Assembly: GCA_936440205.1 (NCBI GenBank)
Contig: OW387146.1
Location: 28,892,458-28,956,457, forward strand
Direction of reading: 5' to 3'
Length of the DNA stretch: 64,000 nucleotides
Origin: Lepidonotus clava
Taxonomy: Eukaryota; Annelida; Polychaeta; Phyllodocida; Polynoidae
Numbering within the stretch: position 1 is the stretch's first letter; each line of letters starts with the position of its first letter. The translations under genes were made by a program, and so were the position numbers. The notes beneath the pieces are model-generated. The model had not been told where the DNA came from and ran no database searches. It saw only the letters and a program-made list of their open reading frames with translations. Of this stretch, positions 22,191-35,900 are shown piece after piece.

Positions 22191-22280
22191 GTCCCTGTGG
22201 CCTGGCAGGTAGAGGCTGGAACTCCCATGCAAAAGGTCCTGAGTTCAAATCCGGAAAGAAACCACCAAAGATACTCTTTT
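22191..22280 (+). repeat. tRNA-like (SINE-type) segment with Pol III promoter boxes, present in 11 monomers
   Basis: GTCCCTGTGGCCTGGCAGGT begins an A-box-like region (TGGCCTGGCAGG), and GAGTTCAAATCC matches the B-box GGTTCRANNCC. A T-run (ACTCTTTTAC) follows 20-odd bases later, as a Pol III stop would. It recurs at 23723, 25255, 26787, 28319, 29823, 31355, 32887, 34419, 35923 and 37455. The acceptor and T stems do not pair properly, so it is tRNA-derived rather than a working tRNA gene. Confidence 0.65.
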
Positions 22281-25200
22281 ACATAGCTACTTTTTTGAGC
22301 GCACATTGTCATTATTGCAGCTATTCATTTTGTAATCAAAATCATTTCTTTTTTCAATTAGCACAACTAGTTTTATTTTGTTTTATAGAACTCTATGAAA
22401 CGTATCCGTTGCCATTTCCTATGTTGTTTTTAGACATAGTCCTTATTGATTAGGGAAAGATAATGCAATATATTAGGTTTAGGCTTTGCATAACACATAA
22501 AAGGCTAATTTTGCTCAATTCAACCGGATGCGACGGTGCTCTATATCCAAATCATCGTAAAAAACAAATTAAAAAGGCAATGCTTTTATAGAAAATTGGC
22601 TATATGTTGCCTAAAGAATCATATGAATTGATTTCAATGTGAACATTCCTATTTATTCTATCATTCTAGGCATTCAATGAAACATGGTACATCAAAAGAA
22701 ATGATTAAATACTGTCAGTATTTGTCCTGTTTGGAGAAAGATAGGTTTAAGGAGCCTGTGATGTTTTTATATGAATAAAATCAATAATATTGTGATTTTC
22801 TGTATATTGGACCTGCTCTGAAAATTCCCCCAATAGCTATTTTTCAATTCCGGTCGATGGACTGTGCTCCCCACATTGGGTACAAAGACATTTGTGTGTT
22901 TCGTCGAATTCCGAGTCGGAATTTTTTTATTTAATTTCTATATATTCAACCCGCTCTGAAAATGCCCCCGATGACTGTTTTTCAATTCTGGTCGGTGGAC
23001 TGCGCTCCCCACTGTGGGTACAAAGATATTTGTGTGTTTCGTTGAAATCCGAGTCGGAAAATGATTTTGGCAAAAAAAACGCCAAGGCTATAGCCTTGCC
23101 ATCAAAAATGATTTTTCCGCGAAGATTCTACGCCAGTCCTGAAACTCACCCTGATTGATGGGATAATGTTTCCCAATGACAGGAAAGCAAATTTGAAGTT
23201 CCTGTCCCATTTCAAAGGGCAAAAATCCTAATTTACCTATTTATTGGGCCTTTTATTATTCAATTCGAAGCCAAAGTGTTCCTAAAGGCCATATTCCAAT
23301 TGTTATTGATTTGAATATACCTCTCTTGGATAACACAAAAGGTGTGGGGTGGTTTCAGTGACAGTTTGCCTTTATCAATTAACAATGTGCCTTTGCAAAC
23401 CGCGCGCACACACACAGACTTTTATCTTTCAATTATTACCACTACAGATGACTTTCTATCCTGGGCGATCCTTTGTACAGTAAATTCCAAAGCACAAAAT
23501 TCTAGTACTTTAGGCATATTAAAACCAACTTCCCTCTCTAAACTTTAAATATATATACATGGGCATTCTTATTACTATTCACCTATTCAATATAAAGTTG
23601 GCAGTTCGGGGAATTAGCACCAGAGGCCCTCGCAAAATTCATTCTAGTTTGACAGGTATCCCCTAGGGCGGCGCTATAACCTGAGGCACAAAAGGCCCCT
23701 CCACACAGAAGCTTTCAGTCAAGTCCCTGTGGCCTGGCAGGTAGAGGCTGGAACTCCCATGCAAAAGGTCCTGAGTTCAAATCCGGAAAGAAACCACCAA
23801 AGATACTCTTTTACATAGCTACTTTTTTGAGCGCACATTGTCATTATTGCAGCTATTCATTTTGTAATCAAAATCATTTCTTTTTTCAATTAGCACAACT
23901 AGTTTTATTTTGTTTTATAGAACTCTATGAAACGTATCCGTTGCCATTTCCTATGTTGTTTTTAGACATAGTCCTTATTGATTAGGGAAAGATAATGCAA
24001 TATATTAAGTTTAGGCTTTGCATAACACATAAAAGGCTAATTTTGCTCAATTCAACCGGATGCGACGGTGCTCTATATCCAAATCATCGTAAAAAACAAA
24101 TTAAAAAGGCAATGCTTTTATAGAAAATTGGCTATATGTTGCCTAAAGAATCATATGAATTGATTTCAATGTGAACATTCCTATTTATTCTATCATTCTA
24201 GGCATTCAATGAAACATGGTACATCAAAAGAAATGATTAAATACTGTCAGTATTTGTCCTGTTTGGAGAAAGATAGGTTTAAGGAGCCTGTGATGTTTTT
24301 ATATGAATAAAATCAATAATATTGTGATTTTCTGTATATTGGACCTGCTCTGAAAATTCCCCCAATAGCTATTTTTCAATTCCGGTCGATGGACTGTGCT
24401 CCCCACATTGGGTACAAAGACATTTGTGTGTTTCGTCGAATTCCGAGTCGGAATTTTTTTATTTAATTTCTATATATTCAACCCGCTCTGAAAATGCCCC
24501 CGATGACTGTTTTTCAATTCTGGTCGGTGGACTGCGCTCCCCACTGTGGGTACAAAGATATTTGTGTGTTTCGTTGAAATCCGAGTCGGAAAATGATTTT
24601 GGCAAAAAAAACGCCAAGGCTATAGCCTTGCCATCAAAAATGATTTTTCCGCGAAGATTCTACGCCAGTCCTGAAACTCACCCTGATTGATGGGATAATG
24701 TTTCCCAATGACAGGAAAGCAAATTTGAAGTTCCTGTCCCATTTCAAAGGGCAAAAATCCTAATTTACCTATTTATTGGGCCTTTTATTATTCAATTCGA
24801 AGCCAAAGTGTTCCTAAAGGCCATATTCCAATTGTTATTGATTTGAATATACCTCTCTTGGATAACACAAAAGGTGTGGGGTGGTTTCAGTGACAGTTTG
24901 CCTTTATCAATTAACAATGTGCCTTTGCAAACCGCGCGCACACACACAGACTTTTATCTTTCAATTATTACCACTACAGATGACTTTCTATCCTGGGCGA
25001 TCCTTTGTACAGTAAATTCCAAAGCACAAAATTCTAGTACTTTAGGCATATTAAAACCAACTTCCCTCTCTAAACTTTAAATATATATACATGGGCATTC
25101 TTATTACTATTCACCTATTCAATATAAAGTTGGCAGTTCGGGGAATTAGCACCAGAGGCCCTCGCAAAATTCATTCTAGTTTGACAGGTATCCCCTAGGG

Positions 25201-26879
25201 CGGCGCTATAACCTGAGGCACAAAAGGCCCCTCCACACAGAAGCTTTCAGTCAAGTCCCTGTGGCCTGGCAGGTAGAGGCTGGAACTCCCATGCAAAAGG
25301 TCCTGAGTTCAAATCCGGAAAGAAACCACCAAAGATACTCTTTTACATAGCTACTTTTTTGAGCGCACATTGTCATTATTGCAGCTATTCATTTTGTAAT
25401 CAAAATCATTTCTTTTTTCAATTAGCACAACTAGTTTTATTTTGTTTTATAGAACTCTATGAAACGTATCCGTTGCCATTTCCTATGTTGTTTTTAGACA
25501 TAGTCCTTATTGATTAGGGAAAGATAATGCAATATATTAAGTTTAGGCTTTGCATAACACATAAAAGGCTAATTTTGCTCAATTCAACCGGATGCGACGG
25601 TGCTCTATATCCAAATCATCGTAAAAAACAAATTAAAAAGGCAATGCTTTTATAGAAAATTGGCTATATGTTGCCTAAAGAATCATATGAATTGATTTCA
25701 ATGTGAACATTCCTATTTATTCTATCATTCTAGGCATTCAATGAAACATGGTACATCAAAAGAAATGATTAAATACTGTCAGTATTTGTCCTGTTTGGAG
25801 AAAGATAGGTTTAAGGAGCCTGTGATGTTTTTATATGAATAAAATCAATAATATTGTGATTTTCTGTATATTGGACCTGCTCTGAAAATTCCCCCAATAG
25901 CTATTTTTCAATTCCGGTCGATGGACTGTGCTCCCCACATTGGGTACAAAGACATTTGTGTGTTTCGTCGAATTCCGAGTCGGAATTTTTTTATTTAATT
26001 TCTATATATTCAACCCGCTCTGAAAATGCCCCCGATGACTGTTTTTCAATTCTGGTCGGTGGACTGCGCTCCCCACTGTGGGTACAAAGATATTTGTGTG
26101 TTTCGTTGAAATCCGAGTCGGAAAATGATTTTGGCAAAAAAAACGCCAAGGCTATAGCCTTGCCATCAAAAATGATTTTTCCGCGAAGATTCTACGCCAG
26201 TCCTGAAACTCACCCTGATTGATGGGATAATGTTTCCCAATGACAGGAAAGCAAATTTGAAGTTCCTGTCCCATTTCAAAGGGCAAAAATCCTAATTTAC
26301 CTATTTATTGGGCCTTTTATTATTCAATTCGAAGCCAAAGTGTTCCTAAAGGCCATATTCCAATTGTTATTGATTTGAATATACCTCTCTTGGATAACAC
26401 AAAAGGTGTGGGGTGGTTTCAGTGACAGTTTGCCTTTATCAATTAACAATGTGCCTTTGCAAACCGCGCGCACACACACAGACTTTTATCTTTCAATTAT
26501 TACCACTACAGATGACTTTCTATCCTGGGCAATCCTTTGTACAGTAAATTCCAAAGCACAAAATTCTAGTACTTTAGGCATATTAAAACCAACTTCCCTC
26601 TCTAAACTTTAAATATATATACATGGGCATTCTTATTACTATTCACCTATTCAATATAAAGTTGGCAGTTCGGGGAATTAGCACCAGAGGCCCTCGCAAA
26701 ATTCATTCTAGTTTGACAGGTATCCCCTAGGGCGGCGCTATAACCTGAGGCACAAAAGGCCCCTCCACACAGAAGCTTTCAGTCAAGTCCCTGTGGCCTG
26801 GCAGGTAGAGGCTGGAACTCCCATGCAAAAGGTCCTGAGTTCAAATCCGGAAAGAAACCACCAAAGATACTCTTTTACA

Positions 26880-29800
26880 TAGCTACTTTTTTGAGCGCAC
26901 ATTGTCATTATTGCAGCTATTCATTTTGTAATCAAAATCATTTCTTTTTTCAATTAGCACAACTAGTTTTATTTTGTTTTATAGAACTCTATGAAACGTA
27001 TCCGTTGCCATTTCCTATGTTGTTTTTAGACATAGTCCTTATTGATTAGGGAAAGATAATGCAATATATTAAGTTTAGGCTTTGCATAACACATAAAAGG
27101 CTAATTTTGCTCAATTCAACCGGATGCGACGGTGCTCTATATCCAAATCATCGTAAAAAACAAATTAAAAAGGCAATGCTTTTATAGAAAATTGGCTATA
27201 TGTTGCCTAAAGAATCATATGAATTGATTTCAATGTGAACATTCCTATTTATTCTATCATTCTAGGCATTCAATGAAACATGGTACATCAAAAGAAATGA
27301 TTAAATACTGTCAGTATTCGTCCTGTTTGGAGAAAGATAGGTTTAAGGAGCCTGTGATGTTTTTATATGAATAAAATCAATAATATTGTGATTTTCTGTA
27401 TATTGGACCTGCTCTGAAAATTCCCCCAATAGCTATTTTTCAATTCCGGTCGATGGACTGTGCTCCCCACATTGGGTACAAAGACATTTGTGTGTTTCGT
27501 CGAATTCCGAGTCGGAATTTTTTTATTTAATTTCTATGTATTCAACCCGCTCTGAAAATGCCCCCGATGACTGTTTTTCAATTCTGGTCGGTGGACTGCG
27601 CTCCCCACTGTGGGTACAAAGATATTTGTGTGTTTCGTTGAAATCCGAGTCGGAAAATGATTTTGGCAAAAAAAACGCCAAGGCTATAGCCTTGCCATCA
27701 AAAATGATTTTTCCGCGAAGATTCTACGCCAGTCCTGAAACTCACCCTGATTGATGGGATAATGTTTCCCAATGACAGGAAAGCAAATTTGAAGTTCCTG
27801 TCCCATTTCAAAGGGCAAAAATCCTAATTTACCTATTTATTGGGCCTTTTATTATTCAATTCGAAGCCAAAGTGTTCCTAAAGGCCATATTCCAATTGTT
27901 ATTGATTTGAATATACCTCTCTTGGATAACACAAAAGGTGTGGGGTGGTTTCAGTGACAGTTTGCCTTTATCAATTAACAATGTGCCTTTGCAAACCGCG
28001 CGCACACACACAGACTTTTATCTTTCAATTATTACCACTACAGATGACTTTCTATCCTGGGCGATCCTTTGTACAGTAAATTCCAAAGCACAAAATTCTA
28101 GTACTTTAGGCATATTAAAACCAACTTCCCTCTCTAAACTTTAAATATATATACATGGGCATTCTTATTACTATTCACCTATTCAATATAAAGTTGGCAG
28201 TTCGGGGAATTAGCACCAGAGGCCCTCGCAAAATTCATTCTAGTTTGACAGGTATCCCCTAGGGCGGCGCTATAACCTGAGGCACAAAAGGCCCCTCCAC
28301 ACAGAAGCTTTCAGTCAAGTCCCTGTGGCCTGGCAGGTAGAGGCTGGAACTCCCATGCAAAAGGTCCTGAGTTCAAATCCGGAAAGAAACCACCAAAGAT
28401 ACTCTTTTACATAGCTACTTTTTTGAGCGCACATTGTCATTATTGCAGCTATTCATTTTGTAATCAAAATCATTTCTTTTTTCAATTAGCACAACTAGTT
28501 TTATTTTGTTTTATAGAACTCTATGAAACGTATCCGTTGCCATTTCCTATGTTGTTTTTAGACATAGTCCTTATTGATTAGGGAAAGATAATGCAATATA
28601 TTAAGTTTAGGCTTTGCATAACACATAAAAGGCTAATTTTGCTCAATTCAACCGGATGCGACGGTGCTCTATATCCAAATCATCGTAAAAAACAAATTAA
28701 AAAGGCAATGCTTTTATAGAAAATTGGCTATATGTTGCCTAAAGAATCATATGAATTGATTTCAATGTGAACATTCCTATTTATTCTATCATTCTAGGCA
28801 TTCAATGAAACATGGTACATCAAAAGAAATGATTAAATACTGTCAGTATTTGTCCTGTTTGGAGAAAGATAGGTTTAAGGAGCCTGTGATGTTTTTATAT
28901 GAATAAAATCAATAATATTGTGATTTTCTGTATATTGGACCTGCTCTGAAAATTCCCCCAATAGCTATTTTTCAATTCCGGTCGATGGACTGTGCTCCCC
29001 ACATTGGGTACAAAGACATTTGTGTGTTTCGTCGAATTCCGAGTCGGAATTTTTTTATTTAATTTCTATATATTCAACCCGCTCTGAAAATGCCCCCGAT
29101 GACTGTTTTTCAATTCTGGTCGGTGGACTGCGCTCCCCACTGTGGGTACAAAGATATTTGTGTGTTTCGTTGAAATCCGAGTCGGAAAATGATTTTGGCA
29201 AAAAAAAATGATTTTTCCGCGAAGATTCTACGCCAGTCCTGAAACTCACCCTGATTGATGGGATAATGTTTCCCAATGACAGGAAAGCAAATTTGAAGTT
29301 CCTGTCCCATTTCAAAGGGCAAAAATCCTAATTTACCTATTTATTGGGCCTTTTATTATTCAATTCGAAGCCAAAGTGTTCCTAAAGGCCATATTCCAAT
29401 TGTTATTGATTTGAATATACCTCTCTTGGATAACACAAAAGGTGTGGGGTGGTTTCAGTGACAGTTTGCCTTTATCAATTAACAATGTGCCTTTGCAAAC
29501 CGCGCGCACACACACAGACTTTTATCTTTCAATTATTACCACTACAGATGACTTTCTATCCTGGGCGATCCTTTGTACAGTAAATTCCAAAGCACAAAAT
29601 TCTAGTACTTTAGGCATATTAAAACCAACTTCCCTCTCTAAACTTTAAATATATATACATGGGCATTCTTATTACTATTCACCTATTCAATATAAAGTTG
29701 GCAGTTCGGGGAATTAGCACCAGAGGCCCTCGCAAAATTCATTCTAGTTTGACAGGTATCCCCTAGGGCGGCGCTATAACCTGAGGCACAAAAGGCCCCT

Positions 29801-32800
29801 CCACACAGAAGCTTTCAGTCAAGTCCCTGTGGCCTGGCAGGTAGAGGCTGGAACTCCCATGCAAAAGGTCCTGAGTTCAAATCCGGAAAGAAACCACCAA
29901 AGATACTCTTTTACATAGCTACTTTTTTGAGCGCACATTGTCATTATTGCAGCTATTCATTTTGTAATCAAAATCATTTCTTTTTTCAATTAGCACAACT
30001 AGTTTTATTTTGTTTTATAGAACTCTATGAAACGTATCCGTTGCCATTTCCTATGTTGTTTTTAGACATAGTCCTTATTGATTAGGGAAAGATAATGCAA
30101 TATATTAAGTTTAGGCTTTGCATAACACATAAAAGGCTAATTTTGCTCAATTCAACCGGATGCGACGGTGCTCTATATCCAAATCATCGTAAAAAACAAA
30201 TTAAAAAGGCAATGCTTTTATAGAAAATTGGCTATATGTTGCCTAAAGAATCATATGAATTGATTTCAATGTGAACATTCCTATTTATTCTATCATTCTA
30301 GGCATTCAATGAAACATGGTACATCAAAAGAAATGATTAAATACTGTCAGTATTTGTCCTGTTTGGAGAAAGATAGGTTTAAGGAGCCTGTGATGTTTTT
30401 ATATGAATAAAATCAATAATATTGTGATTTTCTGTATATTGGACCTGCTCTGAAAATTCCCCCAATAGCTATTTTTCAATTCCGGTCGATGGACTGTGCT
30501 CCCCACATTGGGTACAAAGACATTTGTGTGTTTCGTCGAATTCCGAGTCGGAATTTTTTTATTTAATTTCTATATATTCAACCCGCTCTGAAAATGCCCC
30601 CGATGACTGTTTTTCAATTCTGGTCGGTGGACTGCGCTCCCCACTGTGGGTACAAAGATATTTGTGTGTTTCGTTGAAATCCGAGTCGGAAAATGATTTT
30701 GGCAAAAAAAACGCCAAGGCTATAGCCTTGCCATCAAAAATGATTTTTCCGCGAAGATTCTACGCCAGTCCTGAAACTCACCCTGATTGATGGGATAATG
30801 TTTCCCAATGACAGGAAAGCAAATTTGAAGTTCCTGTCCCATTTCAAAGGGCAAAAATCCTAATTTACCTATTTATTGGGCCTTTTATTATTCAATTCGA
30901 AGCCAAAGTGTTCCTAAAGGCCATATTCCAATTGTTATTGATTTGAATATACCTCTCTTGGATAACACAAAAGGTGTGGGGTGGTTTCAGTGACAGTTTG
31001 CCTTTATCAATTAACAATGTGCCTTTGCAAACCGCGCGCACACACACAGACTTTTATCTTTCAATTATTACCACTACAGATGACTTTCTATCCTGGGCGA
31101 TCCTTTGTACAGTAAATTCCAAAGCACAAAATTCTAGTACTTTAGGCATATTAAAACCAACTTCCCTCTCTAAACTTTAAATATATATACATGGGCATTC
31201 TTATTACTATTCACCTATTCAATATAAAGTTGGCAGTTCGGGGAATTAGCACCAGAGGCCCTCGCAAAATTCATTCTAGTTTGACAGGTATCCCCTAGGG
31301 CGGCGCTATAACCTGAGGCACAAAAGGCCCCTCCACACAGAAGCTTTCAGTCAAGTCCCTGTGGCCTGGCAGGTAGAGGCTGGAACTCCCATGCAAAAGG
31401 TCCTGAGTTCAAATCCGGAAAGAAACCACCAAAGATACTCTTTTACATAGCTACTTTTTTGAGCGCACATTGTCATTATTGCAGCTATTCATTTTGTAAT
31501 CAAAATCATTTCTTTTTTCAATTAGCACAACTAGTTTTATTTTGTTTTATAGAACTCTATGAAACGTATCCGTTGCCATTTCCTATGTTGTTTTTAGACA
31601 TAGTCCTTATTGATTAGGGAAAGATAATGCAATATATTAAGTTTAGGCTTTGCATAACACATAAAAGGCTAATTTTGCTCAATTCAACCGGATGCGACGG
31701 TGCTCTATATCCAAATCATCGTAAAAAACAAATTAAAAAGGCAATGCTTTTATAGAAAATTGGCTATATGTTGCCTAAAGAATCATATGAATTGATTTCA
31801 ATGTGAACATTCCTATTTATTCTATCATTCTAGGCATTCAATGAAACATGGTACATCAAAAGAAATGATTAAATACTGTCAGTATTTGTCCTGTTTGGAG
31901 AAAGATAGGTTTAAGGAGCCTGTGATGTTTTTATATGAATAAAATCAATAATATTGTGATTTTCTGTATATTGGACCTGCTCTGAAAATTCCCCCAATAG
32001 CTATTTTTCAATTCCGGTCGATGGACTGTGCTCCCCACATTGGGTACAAAGACATTTGTGTGTTTCGTCGAATTCCGAGTCGGAATTTTTTTATTTAATT
32101 TCTATATATTCAACCCGCTCTGAAAATGCCCCCGATGACTGTTTTTCAATTCTGGTCGGTGGACTGCGCTCCCCACTGTGGGTACAAAGATATTTGTGTG
32201 TTTCGTTGAAATCCGAGTCGGAAAATGATTTTGGCAAAAAAAACGCCAAGGCTATAGCCTTGCCATCAAAAATGATTTTTCCGCGAAGATTCTACGCCAG
32301 TCCTGAAACTCACCCTGATTGATGGGATAATGTTTCCCAATGACAGGAAAGCAAATTTGAAGTTCCTGTCCCATTTCAAAGGGCAAAAATCCTAATTTAC
32401 CTATTTATTGGGCCTTTTATTATTCAATTCGAAGCCAAAGTGTTCCTAAAGGCCATATTCCAATTGTTATTGATTTGAATATACCTCTCTTGGATAACAC
32501 AAAAGGTGTGGGGTGGTTTCAGTGACAGTTTGCCTTTATCAATTAACAATGTGCCTTTGCAAACCGCGCGCACACACACAGACTTTTATCTTTCAATTAT
32601 TACCACTACAGATGACTTTCTATCCTGGGCGATCCTTTGTACAGTAAATTCCAAAGCACAAAATTCTAGTACTTTAGGCATATTAAAACCAACTTCCCTC
32701 TCTAAACTTTAAATATATATACATGGGCATTCTTATTACTATTCACCTATTCAATATAAAGTTGGCAGTTCGGGGAATTAGCACCAGAGGCCCTCGCAAA

Positions 32801-32979
32801 ATTCATTCTAGTTTGACAGGTATCCCCTAGGGCGGCGCTATAACCTGAGGCACAAAAGGCCCCTCCACACAGAAGCTTTCAGTCAAGTCCCTGTGGCCTG
32901 GCAGGTAGAGGCTGGAACTCCCATGCAAAAGGTCCTGAGTTCAAATCCGGAAAGAAACCACCAAAGATACTCTTTTACA
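26880..32979 (+). repeat. Higher-order repeat unit 1 (four monomers, 6100 bp)
   Basis: The monomer starting 26880 carries private variants (CAGTATTCGTCC, and TTTCTATGTATTC). The next (28412) lacks 28 bp after GATTTTGGC. The following two are standard. The same order recurs exactly 6100 bp later, so the array's right half has grown by duplication of a four-monomer block. Confidence 0.85.
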
Positions 32980-35900
32980 TAGCTACTTTTTTGAGCGCAC
33001 ATTGTCATTATTGCAGCTATTCATTTTGTAATCAAAATCATTTCTTTTTTCAATTAGCACAACTAGTTTTATTTTGTTTTATAGAACTCTATGAAACGTA
33101 TCCGTTGCCATTTCCTATGTTGTTTTTAGACATAGTCCTTATTGATTAGGGAAAGATAATGCAATATATTAAGTTTAGGCTTTGCATAACACATAAAAGG
33201 CTAATTTTGCTCAATTCAACCGGATGCGACGGTGCTCTATATCCAAATCATCGTAAAAAACAAATTAAAAAGGCAATGCTTTTATAGAAAATTGGCTATA
33301 TGTTGCCTAAAGAATCATATGAATTGATTTCAATGTGAACATTCCTATTTATTCTATCATTCTAGGCATTCAATGAAACATGGTACATCAAAAGAAATGA
33401 TTAAATACTGTCAGTATTCGTCCTGTTTGGAGAAAGATAGGTTTAAGGAGCCTGTGATGTTTTTATATGAATAAAATCAATAATATTGTGATTTTCTGTA
33501 TATTGGACCTGCTCTGAAAATTCCCCCAATAGCTATTTTTCAATTCCGGTCGATGGACTGTGCTCCCCACATTGGGTACAAAGACATTTGTGTGTTTCGT
33601 CGAATTCCGAGTCGGAATTTTTTTATTTAATTTCTATGTATTCAACCCGCTCTGAAAATGCCCCCGATGACTGTTTTTCAATTCTGGTCGGTGGACTGCG
33701 CTCCCCACTGTGGGTACAAAGATATTTGTGTGTTTCGTTGAAATCCGAGTCGGAAAATGATTTTGGCAAAAAAAACGCCAAGGCTATAGCCTTGCCATCA
33801 AAAATGATTTTTCCGCGAAGATTCTACGCCAGTCCTGAAACTCACCCTGATTGATGGGATAATGTTTCCCAATGACAGGAAAGCAAATTTGAAGTTCCTG
33901 TCCCATTTCAAAGGGCAAAAATCCTAATTTACCTATTTATTGGGCCTTTTATTATTCAATTCGAAGCCAAAGTGTTCCTAAAGGCCATATTCCAATTGTT
34001 ATTGATTTGAATATACCTCTCTTGGATAACACAAAAGGTGTGGGGTGGTTTCAGTGACAGTTTGCCTTTATCAATTAACAATGTGCCTTTGCAAACCGCG
34101 CGCACACACACAGACTTTTATCTTTCAATTATTACCACTACAGATGACTTTCTATCCTGGGCGATCCTTTGTACAGTAAATTCCAAAGCACAAAATTCTA
34201 GTACTTTAGGCATATTAAAACCAACTTCCCTCTCTAAACTTTAAATATATATACATGGGCATTCTTATTACTATTCACCTATTCAATATAAAGTTGGCAG
34301 TTCGGGGAATTAGCACCAGAGGCCCTCGCAAAATTCATTCTAGTTTGACAGGTATCCCCTAGGGCGGCGCTATAACCTGAGGCACAAAAGGCCCCTCCAC
34401 ACAGAAGCTTTCAGTCAAGTCCCTGTGGCCTGGCAGGTAGAGGCTGGAACTCCCATGCAAAAGGTCCTGAGTTCAAATCCGGAAAGAAACCACCAAAGAT
34501 ACTCTTTTACATAGCTACTTTTTTGAGCGCACATTGTCATTATTGCAGCTATTCATTTTGTAATCAAAATCATTTCTTTTTTCAATTAGCACAACTAGTT
34601 TTATTTTGTTTTATAGAACTCTATGAAACGTATCCGTTGCCATTTCCTATGTTGTTTTTAGACATAGTCCTTATTGATTAGGGAAAGATAATGCAATATA
34701 TTAAGTTTAGGCTTTGCATAACACATAAAAGGCTAATTTTGCTCAATTCAACCGGATGCGACGGTGCTCTATATCCAAATCATCGTAAAAAACAAATTAA
34801 AAAGGCAATGCTTTTATAGAAAATTGGCTATATGTTGCCTAAAGAATCATATGAATTGATTTCAATGTGAACATTCCTATTTATTCTATCATTCTAGGCA
34901 TTCAATGAAACATGGTACATCAAAAGAAATGATTAAATACTGTCAGTATTTGTCCTGTTTGGAGAAAGATAGGTTTAAGGAGCCTGTGATGTTTTTATAT
35001 GAATAAAATCAATAATATTGTGATTTTCTGTATATTGGACCTGCTCTGAAAATTCCCCCAATAGCTATTTTTCAATTCCGGTCGATGGACTGTGCTCCCC
35101 ACATTGGGTACAAAGACATTTGTGTGTTTCGTCGAATTCCGAGTCGGAATTTTTTTATTTAATTTCTATATATTCAACCCGCTCTGAAAATGCCCCCGAT
35201 GACTGTTTTTCAATTCTGGTCGGTGGACTGCGCTCCCCACTGTGGGTACAAAGATATTTGTGTGTTTCGTTGAAATCCGAGTCGGAAAATGATTTTGGCA
35301 AAAAAAAATGATTTTTCCGCGAAGATTCTACGCCAGTCCTGAAACTCACCCTGATTGATGGGATAATGTTTCCCAATGACAGGAAAGCAAATTTGAAGTT
35401 CCTGTCCCATTTCAAAGGGCAAAAATCCTAATTTACCTATTTATTGGGCCTTTTATTATTCAATTCGAAGCCAAAGTGTTCCTAAAGGCCATATTCCAAT
35501 TGTTATTGATTTGAATATACCTCTCTTGGATAACACAAAAGGTGTGGGGTGGTTTCAGTGACAGTTTGCCTTTATCAATTAACAATGTGCCTTTGCAAAC
35601 CGCGCGCACACACACAGACTTTTATCTTTCAATTATTACCACTACAGATGACTTTCTATCCTGGGCGATCCTTTGTACAGTAAATTCCAAAGCACAAAAT
35701 TCTAGTACTTTAGGCATATTAAAACCAACTTCCCTCTCTAAACTTTAAATATATATACATGGGCATTCTTATTACTATTCACCTATTCAATATAAAGTTG
35801 GCAGTTCGGGGAATTAGCACCAGAGGCCCTCGCAAAATTCATTCTAGTTTGACAGGTATCCCCTAGGGCGGCGCTATAACCTGAGGCACAAAAGGCCCCT

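Noticed and set aside
22191-22265. A functional tRNA gene in each satellite monomer
   Set aside because: The A and B boxes are present, but the acceptor and T stems do not pair; it is a tRNA-derived sequence.
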